Assembly (NCBI RefSeq): GCF_030064675.1
Contig: NZ_CP116413.1
Coordinates: 3,194,001 to 3,258,000 of the forward strand
Reading direction: 5' to 3'
Source: Crossiella sp. CA-258035
Lineage (GTDB): Bacteria > Actinomycetota > Actinomycetes > Mycobacteriales > Pseudonocardiaceae
DNA length: 64,000 nt
Shown here: positions 24,093-32,054 of the stretch, piece by piece
How positions within the stretch are numbered: the first letter of the stretch is position 1
Layout: each line of letters opens with the position of its first letter
Position numbers and translations under genes: made by a program
Notes under the pieces: generated by a model
The model's database searches: none
Told to the model about the DNA's origin: nothing
The model's input: the letters and a program-made list of their open reading frames with translations, nothing else

Positions 24093-24943
24093 GCGGCATC
24101 CGCGACCGGATCGAGGCCGCCTTCGCCGCGGCCGGGGTCACCGGCTGCCTGCACGCCGCGCACGTCGACGGCCCTGGCCAGGTCGCGGTGCGCGCGGACA
24201 CCCCGGTCACCCTGGCCAGCGTGTTCAAGGTGCCGCTGCTGATCGCCTGGCACCGCAGCGGACTCGACCCCACCGAACAGGTCACCCTGCGCCCCGGCGA
24301 GCGCAGCGGCGGGCCGACCGGGATCGGCGCCATGCTCGACCCGGTCACCATGTCCCTGCGCGACCTGGCCTACCTGGCCATCGCGGTCAGCGACAACGCC
24401 GCCGCGGACGCCCTGCTGGACCGGGTCGGCCTGGCCGCGGTCAACCGGGCGATGGCCGAGCTGGGCCTGACCGGCACCACCATCCGGCACGGCGGCCGGG
24501 ACTTCGCCGCCACCATGGCCGAGGACGCCGGCGGCCCCGACCCGGCGCTGCTGGCCGACCCGGCCGTGCTGGCCCGGCTGCGGGTGCTCGACCCCGCGCG
24601 CACCAACCGCTCCACCCCCCGCGAGATGACCAGGATGCTCGGCATCCTCTGGCGGGAGGAGACCCCCGGCGCGGCGCAGATCCAGCGGCTGATGGGACTC
24701 CAGGTCTGGCCGCACCGGCTGTCCTCCGGCTTCCCGTTCGACGACGTCCGGGTCTCCGGCAAGACCGGCACGCTGCCCACGGTGCGCAACGAGATCGGCG
24801 TGGTGGAGTACCCCGACGGCGGCCGGTACGCGGTCGCGGTGTTCACCCGCAGCGCCAGCACCGCCTTCGCCCTGCCCGCCGCCGACGCGGTGATCGGCGC
24901 GGCGGCCCGCCTCGCGGTGGACCACCTGCGGGCGCGCGGTTAG
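24089..24943 (+). CDS. Class A beta-lactamase-like serine hydrolase
   Basis: A 284-residue penicillin-binding-type serine hydrolase. The catalytic motifs are 'SVFK' (S44, K47), 'SDN' (101-103) and 'SGKTGT' (K225-G227), in the order and spacing of class A enzymes. I cannot find an omega-loop ExxLN motif: the segment before 'TNRSTPREMTRML' has no suitable glutamate. There is no signal peptide. Deacylation of beta-lactams by the usual route is therefore doubtful, and a cytoplasmic esterase or peptidase role is possible. It is coupled to the preceding lysR by an ATGA overlap and converges on the arsR-like gene. Confidence 0.8.
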   Translation: MSGIRDRIEAAFAAAGVTGCLHAAHVDGPGQVAVRADTPVTLASVFKVPLLIAWHRSGLDPTEQVTLRPGERSGGPTGIGAMLDPVTMSLRDLAYLAIAVSDNAAADALLDRVGLAAVNRAMAELGLTGTTIRHGGRDFAATMAEDAGGPDPALLADPAVLARLRVLDPARTNRSTPREMTRMLGILWREETPGAAQIQRLMGLQVWPHRLSSGFPFDDVRVSGKTGTLPTVRNEIGVVEYPDGGRYAVAVFTRSASTAFALPAADAVIGAAARLAVDHLRARG

Positions 24944-25953
24944 CGAGGTTGCCGGGGAGCCAGGCGCGGCTGCGCCAGCGAGGTGTCCAGCAGCGCCGAA
25001 CCGCCCGCGCTGAGCCGGTGGTAGGCCGCCCCGGCCCGCCGCTCGGTGGTGATCAGCCCCGCGTTGCGCAGCACGCTGGCGTGCTGGCTGGCCCCGGCCA
25101 GCGAGATGTGCAGCAGCTTGGCCAGCTCGGTGGTGGTCAGGCTCGGTGTGGTGGCGATGGTGTCCAGCAGCTGCGCCCTGGTCCGCCCCAGCAGCGTGCC
25201 CAGCGAGGCGCTGCCCGCCGGGCGGTCCCGCAGCGACCAGGCCCAGTTGTCCACCCTGGTCACCGGGTAGACCAGCACCGGCGGCTGCTCGGGGTCCTCC
25301 AGCGTGATCGCGTGCCCCCAGCAGAAGAACGAGGGGATCAGCCGCAGGCCGCGGCCGCCCAGGTGCAGGTCCTGCTCGACCGGGTAGTCGACCTCCAGCA
25401 CCGGGGCGCGCCAGCGCACCGAGGAGTGCAGGGTGCTGAACAGCGCGTCCAGGCCCCCGCCCAGCAGGGTCTCGCCCCTGCTCTGCCGGTCCAGCCGCAC
25501 CGTGGCGGTCACCGCTGGCCAGTACGGGGCCAGCGCGACCTGGTGGTACTGCCGCAGCGCGGCGCCGAGGCGGTGCATCATGGTCGCCTCGCCCCTGGCC
25601 AGCTCCCCGGCCCAGCTGGGCAGCCTGCGCTCGACGGCCAGCCTGCTCAGGTCCCGGTGCAGCACCGGTTTCGCGGTGCCGCACAGCCGCTCGATCCCGC
25701 CGAGCAGGGTCTGCCCGTCCGAGGGCGGGGTCAGGAAGTCCGCCGAGTAGCCGTGCGGCGGGGCGAGCATGGTCAGCAGCCCGGCCGAGGCGTCCAGCTC
25801 GGCGCGGGCGGTCTTGCGCCAGTGGCCGAAGGTCTGCGATCCGGTGGCCGCCTGCAGCAGGTGCAGGCTGAGCAGGATCTCCCACAGCGGGTCAGCGCTG
25901 TCGTTGATCCGGACCCTGGCCAGGTCGGCTGGCGTGAAGTGGATGCGGAGCAC
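24940..25953 (-). CDS. ArsR-like regulator with large N-terminal domain
   Basis: A 337-residue regulator. The C-terminal ~100 residues form an ArsR-type winged helix ('TTTELAKLLHISLAGASQHA' then 'LRNAGLITTERRAGAAYHRL'). The N-terminal ~220 residues match the DUF5937-like region of actinobacterial ArsR homologues ('ADPLWEILLSLHLLQ'). No metal-binding cysteine pair is evident, so it probably senses something other than metal. GTG 25953 is preferred because GGAAG lies six bases before it. A 17-bp near-perfect palindrome at 26014-26030 is its likely autoregulatory site. The 3' end overlaps the beta-lactamase-like gene by four bases. Confidence 0.8.
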   Translation of the reverse strand: MLRIHFTPADLARVRINDSADPLWEILLSLHLLQAATGSQTFGHWRKTARAELDASAGLLTMLAPPHGYSADFLTPPSDGQTLLGGIERLCGTAKPVLHRDLSRLAVERRLPSWAGELARGEATMMHRLGAALRQYHQVALAPYWPAVTATVRLDRQSRGETLLGGGLDALFSTLHSSVRWRAPVLEVDYPVEQDLHLGGRGLRLIPSFFCWGHAITLEDPEQPPVLVYPVTRVDNWAWSLRDRPAGSASLGTLLGRTRAQLLDTIATTPSLTTTELAKLLHISLAGASQHASVLRNAGLITTERRAGAAYHRLSAGGSALLDTSLAQPRLAPRQPR

Positions 25954-26013
25954 GGGCGACTTCCAGCACAACTCGGGTGGACGGGGCGCGGCTGGCGGAC
26001 CGCTCGACCTATA

Positions 26014-26030
26014 TGTTACAGCCTGAAACA
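26014..26030. promoter_or_regulatory. Predicted operator upstream of the arsR-like gene
   Basis: TGTTACAGCCTGAAACA is a 17-bp palindrome with one mismatched pair, about 60 bases upstream of GTG 25953 in an AT-rich stretch. Confidence 0.55.
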
Positions 26031-26069
26031 GTTAGCCGACCCGTTAAATCTTGAACATCGAAAACTCTG

Positions 26070-26735
26070 TCAGGTGCCGGTCTCGTGGTGCGGCTCGGCC
26101 ACGTTCTTGGACTGGGCGGAGTTGCGCTGCCGCAGGAAGATGGTGAACACGATCAGCACCCCGACCGCGAGGAACTCCGACTGCCAGTTCTGCATCGACT
26201 GCGACCAGAACTCGCTGCTGCCCAGGAACTCCCCGACGCCGACCGGCGGCTTGCCGTGCAGCGCCTGCTGGTCGTTGTAGGCCGCGGCGCCGGTGAGCAG
26301 GTGCAGGGTGAAGGAGAGCAGGAACATGCCGATCAGGGCCAGGCCGAGGCTGTTCTCGTAGAGCTTGAGCACCCAGCCGCCGCGCTTGACCGGGCCGGGC
26401 GCGTCCGGGTGCGGGCCGGGGTCGTCGTCCTTGTCGCCGTCGAGCGGGTTGGACTCCGGCGACCCCTGCTGCACCAGGAAGGCGGTCAGCAGCACGTAGG
26501 AGCCCATCTGCAGGAACTCCGACTCCCAGTTCTCGAAGGTCTGCTCGCCGAAGTCGCCGCTGAGCACGTAGTCCCAGTACGCCATGGCCGGTCGGCCGAA
26601 GTCGGCCAGCTCGTTGTTGTTCGCCTGCCAGCCGAAGACGCTCTGCAGCACCAGGAAGATCAGGAAGCTGCCGAACATGACCAGCGACAGGCCGTTGAGC
26701 CACAGCCAGTGACGTCCGTCTCGTTTCGCACCCAT
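26070..26735 (-). CDS. DUF6766-like membrane protein
   Basis: A 221-residue protein with four hydrophobic segments in two similar halves. Each half ends with a related stretch: 'FGEQTFENWESEFLQMGSYV' in the first and 'WSQSMQNWQSEFLAVGVLIV' in the second. Such internal duplication and the 'NWxSEFL' motif fit the DUF6766 family of unknown function. A charged linker ('GDKDDDPGPHPDAP') separates the halves. ATG 26735 is used because the protein then starts just before 'GRHWLWLNGLS', the first membrane segment. No strong ribosome site is seen. Confidence 0.75.
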   Translation of the reverse strand: MGAKRDGRHWLWLNGLSLVMFGSFLIFLVLQSVFGWQANNNELADFGRPAMAYWDYVLSGDFGEQTFENWESEFLQMGSYVLLTAFLVQQGSPESNPLDGDKDDDPGPHPDAPGPVKRGGWVLKLYENSLGLALIGMFLLSFTLHLLTGAAAYNDQQALHGKPPVGVGEFLGSSEFWSQSMQNWQSEFLAVGVLIVFTIFLRQRNSAQSKNVAEPHHETGT

Positions 26736-26892
26736 GTGAGCGCGGGTACCCGCTCTGACCTGCGTTGATGCCTGTCCATTTCGGACAGACCCGGGGTCCG
26801 ACCGGAACGGAGTATGGATCACCCCTGGCGGTGGCCTAGAGTTGCAGGCTGCGCTGCGTGTCGTGCGTAGCGGGATGGAGGTAGTTAGCGGA

Positions 26893-28110
26893 ATGGTCGA
26901 GCGCCTCGCCGTTGCCGGAGTGCACACGGATTCACGCACCCGCCCCACGGTCGCTTCGACTTTTCCGCCGACAGCCGCCGATACCGGCCGAGTCCAGCGT
27001 TTTCTGGACACCCAGCGGCCGGCCACCCCCTGCCTGGTGATCGACCTCGAGATCGTGCGGCAGCGCTACCTGGACCTGCGCGCGGCGCTGCCCGGCGCGG
27101 AGATCTTCTACGCGGTCAAGGCCTGCCCGGCGCCGGAAGTGGTGGCGCTGCTGGTGGAACTGGGCGCCTGCTTCGACGTGGCCAGCCCGGCCGAGATCGA
27201 CCTGTGCCTGGCCCAGGGCGCCCGCCCGGAGACCATCTCCTACGGCAACACCATCAAGAAGGCCGCCGACATCGCGCACGCCTACGCCGCCGGGGTCCGC
27301 CTCTACGTCACCGACAGCGCCGAGGACCTGGCCAAGCTCGCCGAGCACGCGCCGGGCTCCGCGGTCTTCTGCCGCGTGCTGGTGGTCAACGAGAGCGCGG
27401 GCACGCCCTTCGGCAAGAAGTTCGGCTGCGCCGAGGACATGGCCCTTGACCTGCTGGCGCAGGCGCGCGAGCTCGGCCTGCGCCCGGCCGGGGTGTCCTT
27501 CCACGTCGGCTCCCAGCAGCTCGACCCACACGCCTGGCACGACGGCATCGCCCAGGCCGGCCGGATCACCGCCACCCTGCGCGCCAGGGGGATCGAGCCG
27601 ACCCTGGTCAACCTCGGCGGCGGCTTCCCGGCCCGCTACACCGAGACCGCGCCGCCGCTGGCCGAGTACGCCGAGGCGATCGAGCAGGCGCTCACCGAGC
27701 ACTTCGGCCCGGCCCGCCCCAGGGTGCTGATCGAACCCGGCCGCGCGATCGCCGCGGACGCCGGGATCATCCGCACCGAGGTGGTGCTGGTCGCGCGGAA
27801 GTCCTATGTGGACGACCGGCGCTGGGTGTACCTGGACATCGGCCGCTACAACGGACTCGCCGAGACCGAGGGTGAGATGATCACCTACCGGCTCGCGGCT
27901 GGCGCGCAGGACAGCGAACGCGGTCCGGTGGTGCTGGCCGGGCCCACCTGCGACGGCGACGACGTGTTGTACCAGCGCACGGTGTACGAGTTGCCCATGG
28001 CGCTGCGCGCCGGGGACCACCTCGACATCCTCAGCGCGGGCGCGTACACGGCCAGCTACGCCTCGGTGGAGTTCAACGGCTTCGCGCCACTGCCCACGCA
28101 CTGCGTCTGA
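26893..28110 (+). CDS. Ornithine/lysine decarboxylase-type PLP enzyme (fold III)
   Basis: A 405-residue alanine-racemase-fold decarboxylase of the eukaryote-like ornithine/DAP decarboxylase group. It makes a diamine (putrescine or cadaverine) from a basic amino acid. PLP-lysine is in 'FYAVKACPAP' (K76 with this start). 'SFHVGSQQ', 'NLGGGFP' and 'IEPGRAI' bind the cofactor phosphate. 'GPTCDGDDVL' near residue 357 supplies the active-site cysteine and aspartate of the other subunit. ATG 26893 follows GGAGG. TTG 26842 and ATG 26875 are in-frame alternatives. It stands 104 bases before speH and spermidine-synthase-like genes, so putrescine supply for polyamine synthesis is the likely role. Confidence 0.88.
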   Translation: MVERLAVAGVHTDSRTRPTVASTFPPTAADTGRVQRFLDTQRPATPCLVIDLEIVRQRYLDLRAALPGAEIFYAVKACPAPEVVALLVELGACFDVASPAEIDLCLAQGARPETISYGNTIKKAADIAHAYAAGVRLYVTDSAEDLAKLAEHAPGSAVFCRVLVVNESAGTPFGKKFGCAEDMALDLLAQARELGLRPAGVSFHVGSQQLDPHAWHDGIAQAGRITATLRARGIEPTLVNLGGGFPARYTETAPPLAEYAEAIEQALTEHFGPARPRVLIEPGRAIAADAGIIRTEVVLVARKSYVDDRRWVYLDIGRYNGLAETEGEMITYRLAAGAQDSERGPVVLAGPTCDGDDVLYQRTVYELPMALRAGDHLDILSAGAYTASYASVEFNGFAPLPTHCV

Positions 28111-28214
28111 GGACGACACCACCCCACACCCATCCAACTCCCCATTCCCGTGCGGGATGGGCCTTCCCTGCGCGCGAACCCCGCGCGCTACTTCGACAGT
28201 AGGGAGGTTGATAG

Positions 28215-28622
28215 ATGTCCATTGCTCCTGAAGCAGTGCAGACCGTCGGTTTGTTCAGCGGACAGCATGTCCTCGCTGAATTCGACGGGATCGACACCGC
28301 GTTGCTGGATGACGAGGTGTTCCTCTGCCAGATCCTGGATGACGCCCTGAAGCGGGCAGGCGCCACCGTGCTGCAAGTCATCTCCAAGCAGTTCGACCCG
28401 CAGGGGGTGACGGTGCTCGCCCTGCTGTCGGAGTCCCATGCCTCCCTGCACACCTATCCGGAGAACGGGTCGGTGTTCGTCGACGTGTTCACCTGCGGCA
28501 CCAAGGCGCAGCCGGAACTGGCGGTCGCGCTGCTGGCCGAGGCCATGGGCGCCAAGTCCGCGCAGAGCCGCACCATCCGGCGCGGCCTGGAGAACGAGAA
28601 CGAGATGAAGGTGACCCCATGA
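28215..28622 (+). CDS. speH: S-adenosylmethionine decarboxylase proenzyme
   Basis: A 135-residue prokaryotic class 1B AdoMet decarboxylase. It supplies decarboxylated AdoMet, the aminopropyl donor. The protein self-cleaves in 'LLSESHASLHTYPE' between E73 and S74, and S74 becomes the pyruvoyl group. 'FVDVFTCG' further on carries the catalytic cysteine. GGGAGG lies eight bases before the ATG. The 104-base gap after the decarboxylase gene holds a GCGCGCG/CGCGCGC hairpin (28170-28188), which could attenuate or process the transcript. Its stop overlaps the ATG of the next gene (ATGA). Confidence 0.92.
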   Translation: MSIAPEAVQTVGLFSGQHVLAEFDGIDTALLDDEVFLCQILDDALKRAGATVLQVISKQFDPQGVTVLALLSESHASLHTYPENGSVFVDVFTCGTKAQPELAVALLAEAMGAKSAQSRTIRRGLENENEMKVTP

Positions 28623-29500
28623 CCAGTGTCATCGAGTCCACGCGGGTCATCCGCGAGCCCGTGGGCGCGGGCCTGACCCGCGTCTGGGAGCTGAACGAGG
28701 TGCTGTGGGAGGGCGACACCGCCTTCCAGCACGTGGTGATCGGCCGCACCGAGCAGGGCGTGTCGCTGTTCTGCGACAACGACCGGCAGAGCACCGAGCT
28801 CACCCAGGTGACCTACCACGAGGCGCTGCTGGTGCCCGGCCTGCTGCTGGCCGATCAGGTCAAGCGGGTGCTGGTGGTCGGCTCCAGCGAGGGCGTGGTC
28901 TGCCAGATGTCGGTGGCCTTCGGCGCGGAGGTGGTCGACCACGTCGACATCGACGCCGAGTGTGTCAAGGTCTGCGCCGAGCAGCTGCCCTACGGCTACA
29001 CCCCGGCCGAGCTGGCCGCGGCCGAGCGGCACGAGGGCCCGGTGCGGGTGCACTACACCGACGGCTGGCAGTACCTGCTCGACGCCGCCGCCGACGAGAG
29101 CCTGCGCTACGACATCGTGCTGGTCGACCTGCCGGACGAGCGCGAGGAGGAGGCCCAGCACAACCGCCTGTACGGCGAGGAGTTCCTCGGCATGTGCAAG
29201 GCGGTGCTGGCCCCCGGCGGCGTGGTGATCACCCAGGCCGGCTGCCAGACCATGTGGCGCAACACCACCCTGGTCCGCTCCTGGCAGCGGTTCAACGACA
29301 CCTTCGGCACCGTCGTCTACTACGGCTCCGACGAGCACGAGTGGGCCTACCTGTTCGGCCGCGCCGACGAGGTGGACAACCCGGTGGAGAAGATGGTCGA
29401 CCGGCTCAAGACCAGCAGCTACCTGCCGGAGTCGATCGACGCGGATGCCTTGCGCGGCAACAGCGTGCCGCCGTACCTGGTGCGCAAGAGCTACCGCTGA
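28619..29500 (+). CDS. speE: Spermidine synthase-like aminopropyltransferase
   Basis: A 293-residue Rossmann-type aminopropyltransferase, the third gene of the polyamine operon. It keeps the family layout: an N-terminal beta domain, 'QSTELTQVTYHEALLVPGLL' where others have the substrate 'YHE' motif, and 'YDIVLVDLPDE' with the conserved acid after the AdoMet site. The usual glycine loop GGGDGG is replaced by 'VVGSSEGVV', and the DSSDP-type loop is altered. The acceptor may therefore not be putrescine alone. The ATG overlaps the speH stop, so expression is coupled. A bidirectional terminator follows. Confidence 0.82.
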   Translation: MTSVIESTRVIREPVGAGLTRVWELNEVLWEGDTAFQHVVIGRTEQGVSLFCDNDRQSTELTQVTYHEALLVPGLLLADQVKRVLVVGSSEGVVCQMSVAFGAEVVDHVDIDAECVKVCAEQLPYGYTPAELAAAERHEGPVRVHYTDGWQYLLDAAADESLRYDIVLVDLPDEREEEAQHNRLYGEEFLGMCKAVLAPGGVVITQAGCQTMWRNTTLVRSWQRFNDTFGTVVYYGSDEHEWAYLFGRADEVDNPVEKMVDRLKTSSYLPESIDADALRGNSVPPYLVRKSYR

Positions 29501-29507
29501 GACGCAC

Positions 29508-29538
29508 CTGCCGGTCCGCCGTGGTGGCGGACCGGCAG
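29508..29538. terminator. Bidirectional terminator between speE and the ESX-like cassette
   Basis: A perfect 13-bp stem (29508-29520 with 29526-29538) and a GTGGT loop lie between two convergent genes. Confidence 0.8.
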
Positions 29539-29545
29539 TGCGGGC

Positions 29546-30829
29546 TCAGCCGTAGGGGCCGCCGGACTCGCCGATCACCGGCGGCGCCACGGTTCTGATG
29601 TCGCCGAAGATGTCCTCGGTCTCGATCAGGTACTCCGGCCGCCGGTGCTCCTTGTCCTCCTCGCCGCGGTTCCCGGCCCCGCCGCCCATCGGCCCGCCCG
29701 GCGCACCGGCGGCACCCCTGGCCCCCGCGCCCCCGGCGCCACCGCGCCCGGCCGCGCCATGGGCGTCCGCGCCGATCCCGGCCGACCCGCCAGGCCCGAA
29801 CCCGCCCCGGATCCCGCCCTGACCACCGGATCCGCCAGAGCCGCCAGGTCCGAAGGCCCCGCCACTGCCGCGCGGCCCGAACCCACCGCCACCACCGCTA
29901 CGACCGCTGCCACCACCGGGCGGGGTCGCGCCACCGCCGGGTGGCGTGCCGCCACCGGGCGGGAAACCGGGCGGCGGCAAGGGCATCGGCAGCGGCGACG
30001 GCCCTGGTCCAGGGAGCGGACCCGGTCCGGGAATCGGCTGCGGCAGGGGCGGACCGCCCACCGGTGGCGGGGCGGGGATGTTCCAGTCGTTGCGCACCTG
30101 GTCGTTGCCGGTGCCGCCACCGCCACCGCCGCCACCGCCGCCACCGGTGACGCCGCCGGGCGGGTCGACGCGGCCCGGCTGGCCGGGGAGTCCGCGCGGT
30201 GGGTCCACCCGGCCCGGGTCCCGGCGACCGGGATCGACCTCGCCGGGGTTGCCGTTGCCGGTGTCCAGGGTCAGCTCGGGCTGCGGCTGGAACTGGTACT
30301 GCGGCAAGGAGTCCACGGTGCCCTGGGTGTTGCCCCGGTAGGACTCGAAGCGCTCCTGGTTGCGCTTGACCGCCTCGCCCTCGGCCTGCTTCGCCTTGTC
30401 GAAGTCGGTGTCCATCGGGATGAAGTCGTTCAGCCACGGCTCCGGCGGCACATCCGGCACCTTCTCCATGGCCTGCTGCGCCGCCCGCGCGTGATCCCCC
30501 TGCGCGGCCACCTGCAGCGCCACGCTGTCACAGACCCCCTTGGCCTGGGTCGCGATGGCCACCACGGGCGCGATCCTGTTCTGCATGGCATCGGCGCCCT
30601 TGCCCTCGAAGGCGATCCTGCCGACAGCCATGGCCTCCTCGATCAGCCGCGCGACCTTGTCGTAGCGCTTGCCGAGCTGGCTCCAGTCGTCCTTGTTGGC
30701 CTCGGTGGTGGGGCCGGTGCCCTTGACGTTGTTGTTGAAGTACTCGTAGATCGTGCGCCCGTCGAACGCTTGCGCGCGCGGCAGGCTGCCGTCCCGGCTG
30801 ATCGCGCCGTATCGGACAACCTCACCCAT
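29546..30829 (-). CDS. PPE/WXG-like protein with Gly/Pro-rich tail
   Basis: A 427-residue protein of the kind found next to type VII (ESX) genes in Pseudonocardiaceae. Residues ~1-170 are helical ('KDDWSQLGKRYDKVARLIEE', 'GKGADAMQNRI') and resemble the helical hairpin of WXG100/PPE proteins, though no exact WxG is present. Residues ~190-400 are disordered and rich in Pro then Gly. The C-terminus ends with 'YLIETEDIFGDIRTVAPPVI', a short conserved-looking tail. No Sec signal is present. It begins one base after the DUF3558 lipoprotein gene, so the three minus-strand genes form one operon, probably a secreted or surface module. Confidence 0.7.
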   Translation of the reverse strand: MGEVVRYGAISRDGSLPRAQAFDGRTIYEYFNNNVKGTGPTTEANKDDWSQLGKRYDKVARLIEEAMAVGRIAFEGKGADAMQNRIAPVVAIATQAKGVCDSVALQVAAQGDHARAAQQAMEKVPDVPPEPWLNDFIPMDTDFDKAKQAEGEAVKRNQERFESYRGNTQGTVDSLPQYQFQPQPELTLDTGNGNPGEVDPGRRDPGRVDPPRGLPGQPGRVDPPGGVTGGGGGGGGGGGTGNDQVRNDWNIPAPPPVGGPPLPQPIPGPGPLPGPGPSPLPMPLPPPGFPPGGGTPPGGGATPPGGGSGRSGGGGGFGPRGSGGAFGPGGSGGSGGQGGIRGGFGPGGSAGIGADAHGAAGRGGAGGAGARGAAGAPGGPMGGGAGNRGEEDKEHRRPEYLIETEDIFGDIRTVAPPVIGESGGPYG

Positions 30830-30830
30830 G

Positions 30831-31430
30831 TCAGCCCCCTGCCCGCAGGTTCTGGATCACAAACGCCGCCATTCGGTCGGAGACCTTGCACGGCGTCTTG
30901 TAGTCCGGGGATTTGAGCGGGAGGTCCACCGCGACCTCCATCATGAGGTCCTTGTTCAGGCCCAGATGAGTGGTGCAGCCGCCGCGCTCGGCCGTCTTCT
31001 CGTCGTTGGTGTGCACGGCAGGGACCCCTTCGATCTCCCCGGCGGGATGGAAGTAGGGGTTGCGGTCGCTAAGCTCGAAGAACCGGTCCCACTTCACGGC
31101 CTCGGGCTTGGTGTAGAGGGTCGCGTCCACGGCGGCATCCTCGCCGACTTCCTTGGCGAGCCAGACGCAAGACGGTCCGAGCCTGGAGTCTTCAGCCTTA
31201 GGCCGGGTCGCCCCGACGCTCTCCCGTTGGGCGGGGGTGAGCAGGTCGCACGGCCGGTCTTTGAAGGCGTCAGCGGAGATCGGGTTGTTGATCGGCGGAG
31301 CCGCGCTCTGCTTGCTGGTGCTGGTGGGCGCGCCGGTCGTCTGAGCCGGGTCGGGATCGCCGCCGCCGCAGCTGGCCAGCACCAGCGTGCTCAAGGTGAT
31401 GATCGCGGCGAGCTGGACTGTGCGGGTCAC
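30831..31430 (-). CDS. DUF3558-type lipoprotein
   Basis: A 199-residue predicted lipoprotein. The signal segment ends with lipobox 'LASC' (C21), after which follows a low-complexity Thr/Ser/Pro stretch. The mature domain fits DUF3558 of actinomycetes, with 'PCDLLTPAQRESVG' at its start and paired cysteines ('PSCVW', 'GGCTTHLG', 'PCKV'). GTG 31430 overlaps the upstream stop as GTGA, and GGAGG lies nine bases before it. It is anchored on the outside of the membrane. Its function is unknown, but it accompanies WXG/PPE-like proteins in this family. Confidence 0.85.
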   Translation of the reverse strand: MTRTVQLAAIITLSTLVLASCGGGDPDPAQTTGAPTSTSKQSAAPPINNPISADAFKDRPCDLLTPAQRESVGATRPKAEDSRLGPSCVWLAKEVGEDAAVDATLYTKPEAVKWDRFFELSDRNPYFHPAGEIEGVPAVHTNDEKTAERGGCTTHLGLNKDLMMEVAVDLPLKSPDYKTPCKVSDRMAAFVIQNLRAGG

Positions 31431-31858
31431 GAGCGGTGTCCTCCGATGCCCTTGTTCTTGCCCTCGGCGTTCTCGTGCTCGCGCACCATAGCCTTGATGT
31501 TGTCGATCATGTTTTTCAACGTTTCGGCCAAGTCCCGGTTGGCCTTGCCGTGGCACCCGTTCTCGTCGCTGGCCCGCTGGATGATCGACTTCACCGCGGC
31601 CTTGCTGTACGGGTCGTTGTACGGCGGGTCGAGGCGCTGGAGCTTCCTGGCCTCTCGCCCGATAACCTGGACTTCCTCCAGCGCTTCTTGCAGCTTGGCC
31701 AGGGCCTTGCTGGCGTGCGCCGGGTCTATCCGGTACCGGCCCGCCTGGCTCAGCGACCCCTGCACGTCCACCGGCCGTGGGCTCGGGTTCGCGCGTTTCT
31801 GCTGGTCCAGCAGGTGGCGTTGGCTGGGCGTGAGTAGGTGCTCGTCTGGATCCGCCAT
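31427..31858 (-). CDS. Helical hypothetical protein of the ESX-like cassette
   Basis: A 143-residue soluble protein, mainly alpha-helical and highly charged. 'SKALAKLQEALEEVQVIGRE' near residue 50 and 'RDLAETLKNMIDNIKAMVRE' near 107 suggest a coiled coil or a WXG100-like hairpin. There is no signal peptide. It is the first gene of the three-gene minus-strand operon with the lipoprotein and the Gly/Pro-rich protein, and overlaps the lipoprotein start by four bases. It may be a chaperone or partner of the exported protein. That is inference from position. Confidence 0.65.
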   Translation of the reverse strand: MADPDEHLLTPSQRHLLDQQKRANPSPRPVDVQGSLSQAGRYRIDPAHASKALAKLQEALEEVQVIGREARKLQRLDPPYNDPYSKAAVKSIIQRASDENGCHGKANRDLAETLKNMIDNIKAMVREHENAEGKNKGIGGHRS

Positions 31859-32004
31859 GGTCCCCCCTTGGCATCGCGGCGATTATCCACCGCGGCTGGC
31901 AATTTCCATCCCCCAGGCATCGTAACCATGGACGGATCGGGAACGGCAGCGGATCCACTCGACCGCAGGATCCCTCAAAAGGAGTAGTACTACGCATAAA
32001 AAAG

Positions 32005-32041
32005 TGACGCTCCGCCAGTGCAATTGACTGGCGGAGCGTCA
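32005..32041 (-). terminator. Intrinsic terminator of the protease operon
   Basis: A perfect 15-bp stem (32005-32019 with 32027-32041) is followed, reading the minus strand, by a run of six T (complement of 31998-32003). It is the most classical rho-independent terminator in the window, 13 bases after the protease stop. Confidence 0.88.
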
Positions 32042-32054
32042 TTTGGTCAATTGG

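Noticed and set aside
30090-30160. Glycine-codon run read as a structured CG repeat
   Set aside because: It is the coding sequence of the poly-glycine stretch in the PPE-like protein; the repeat follows from the codons.
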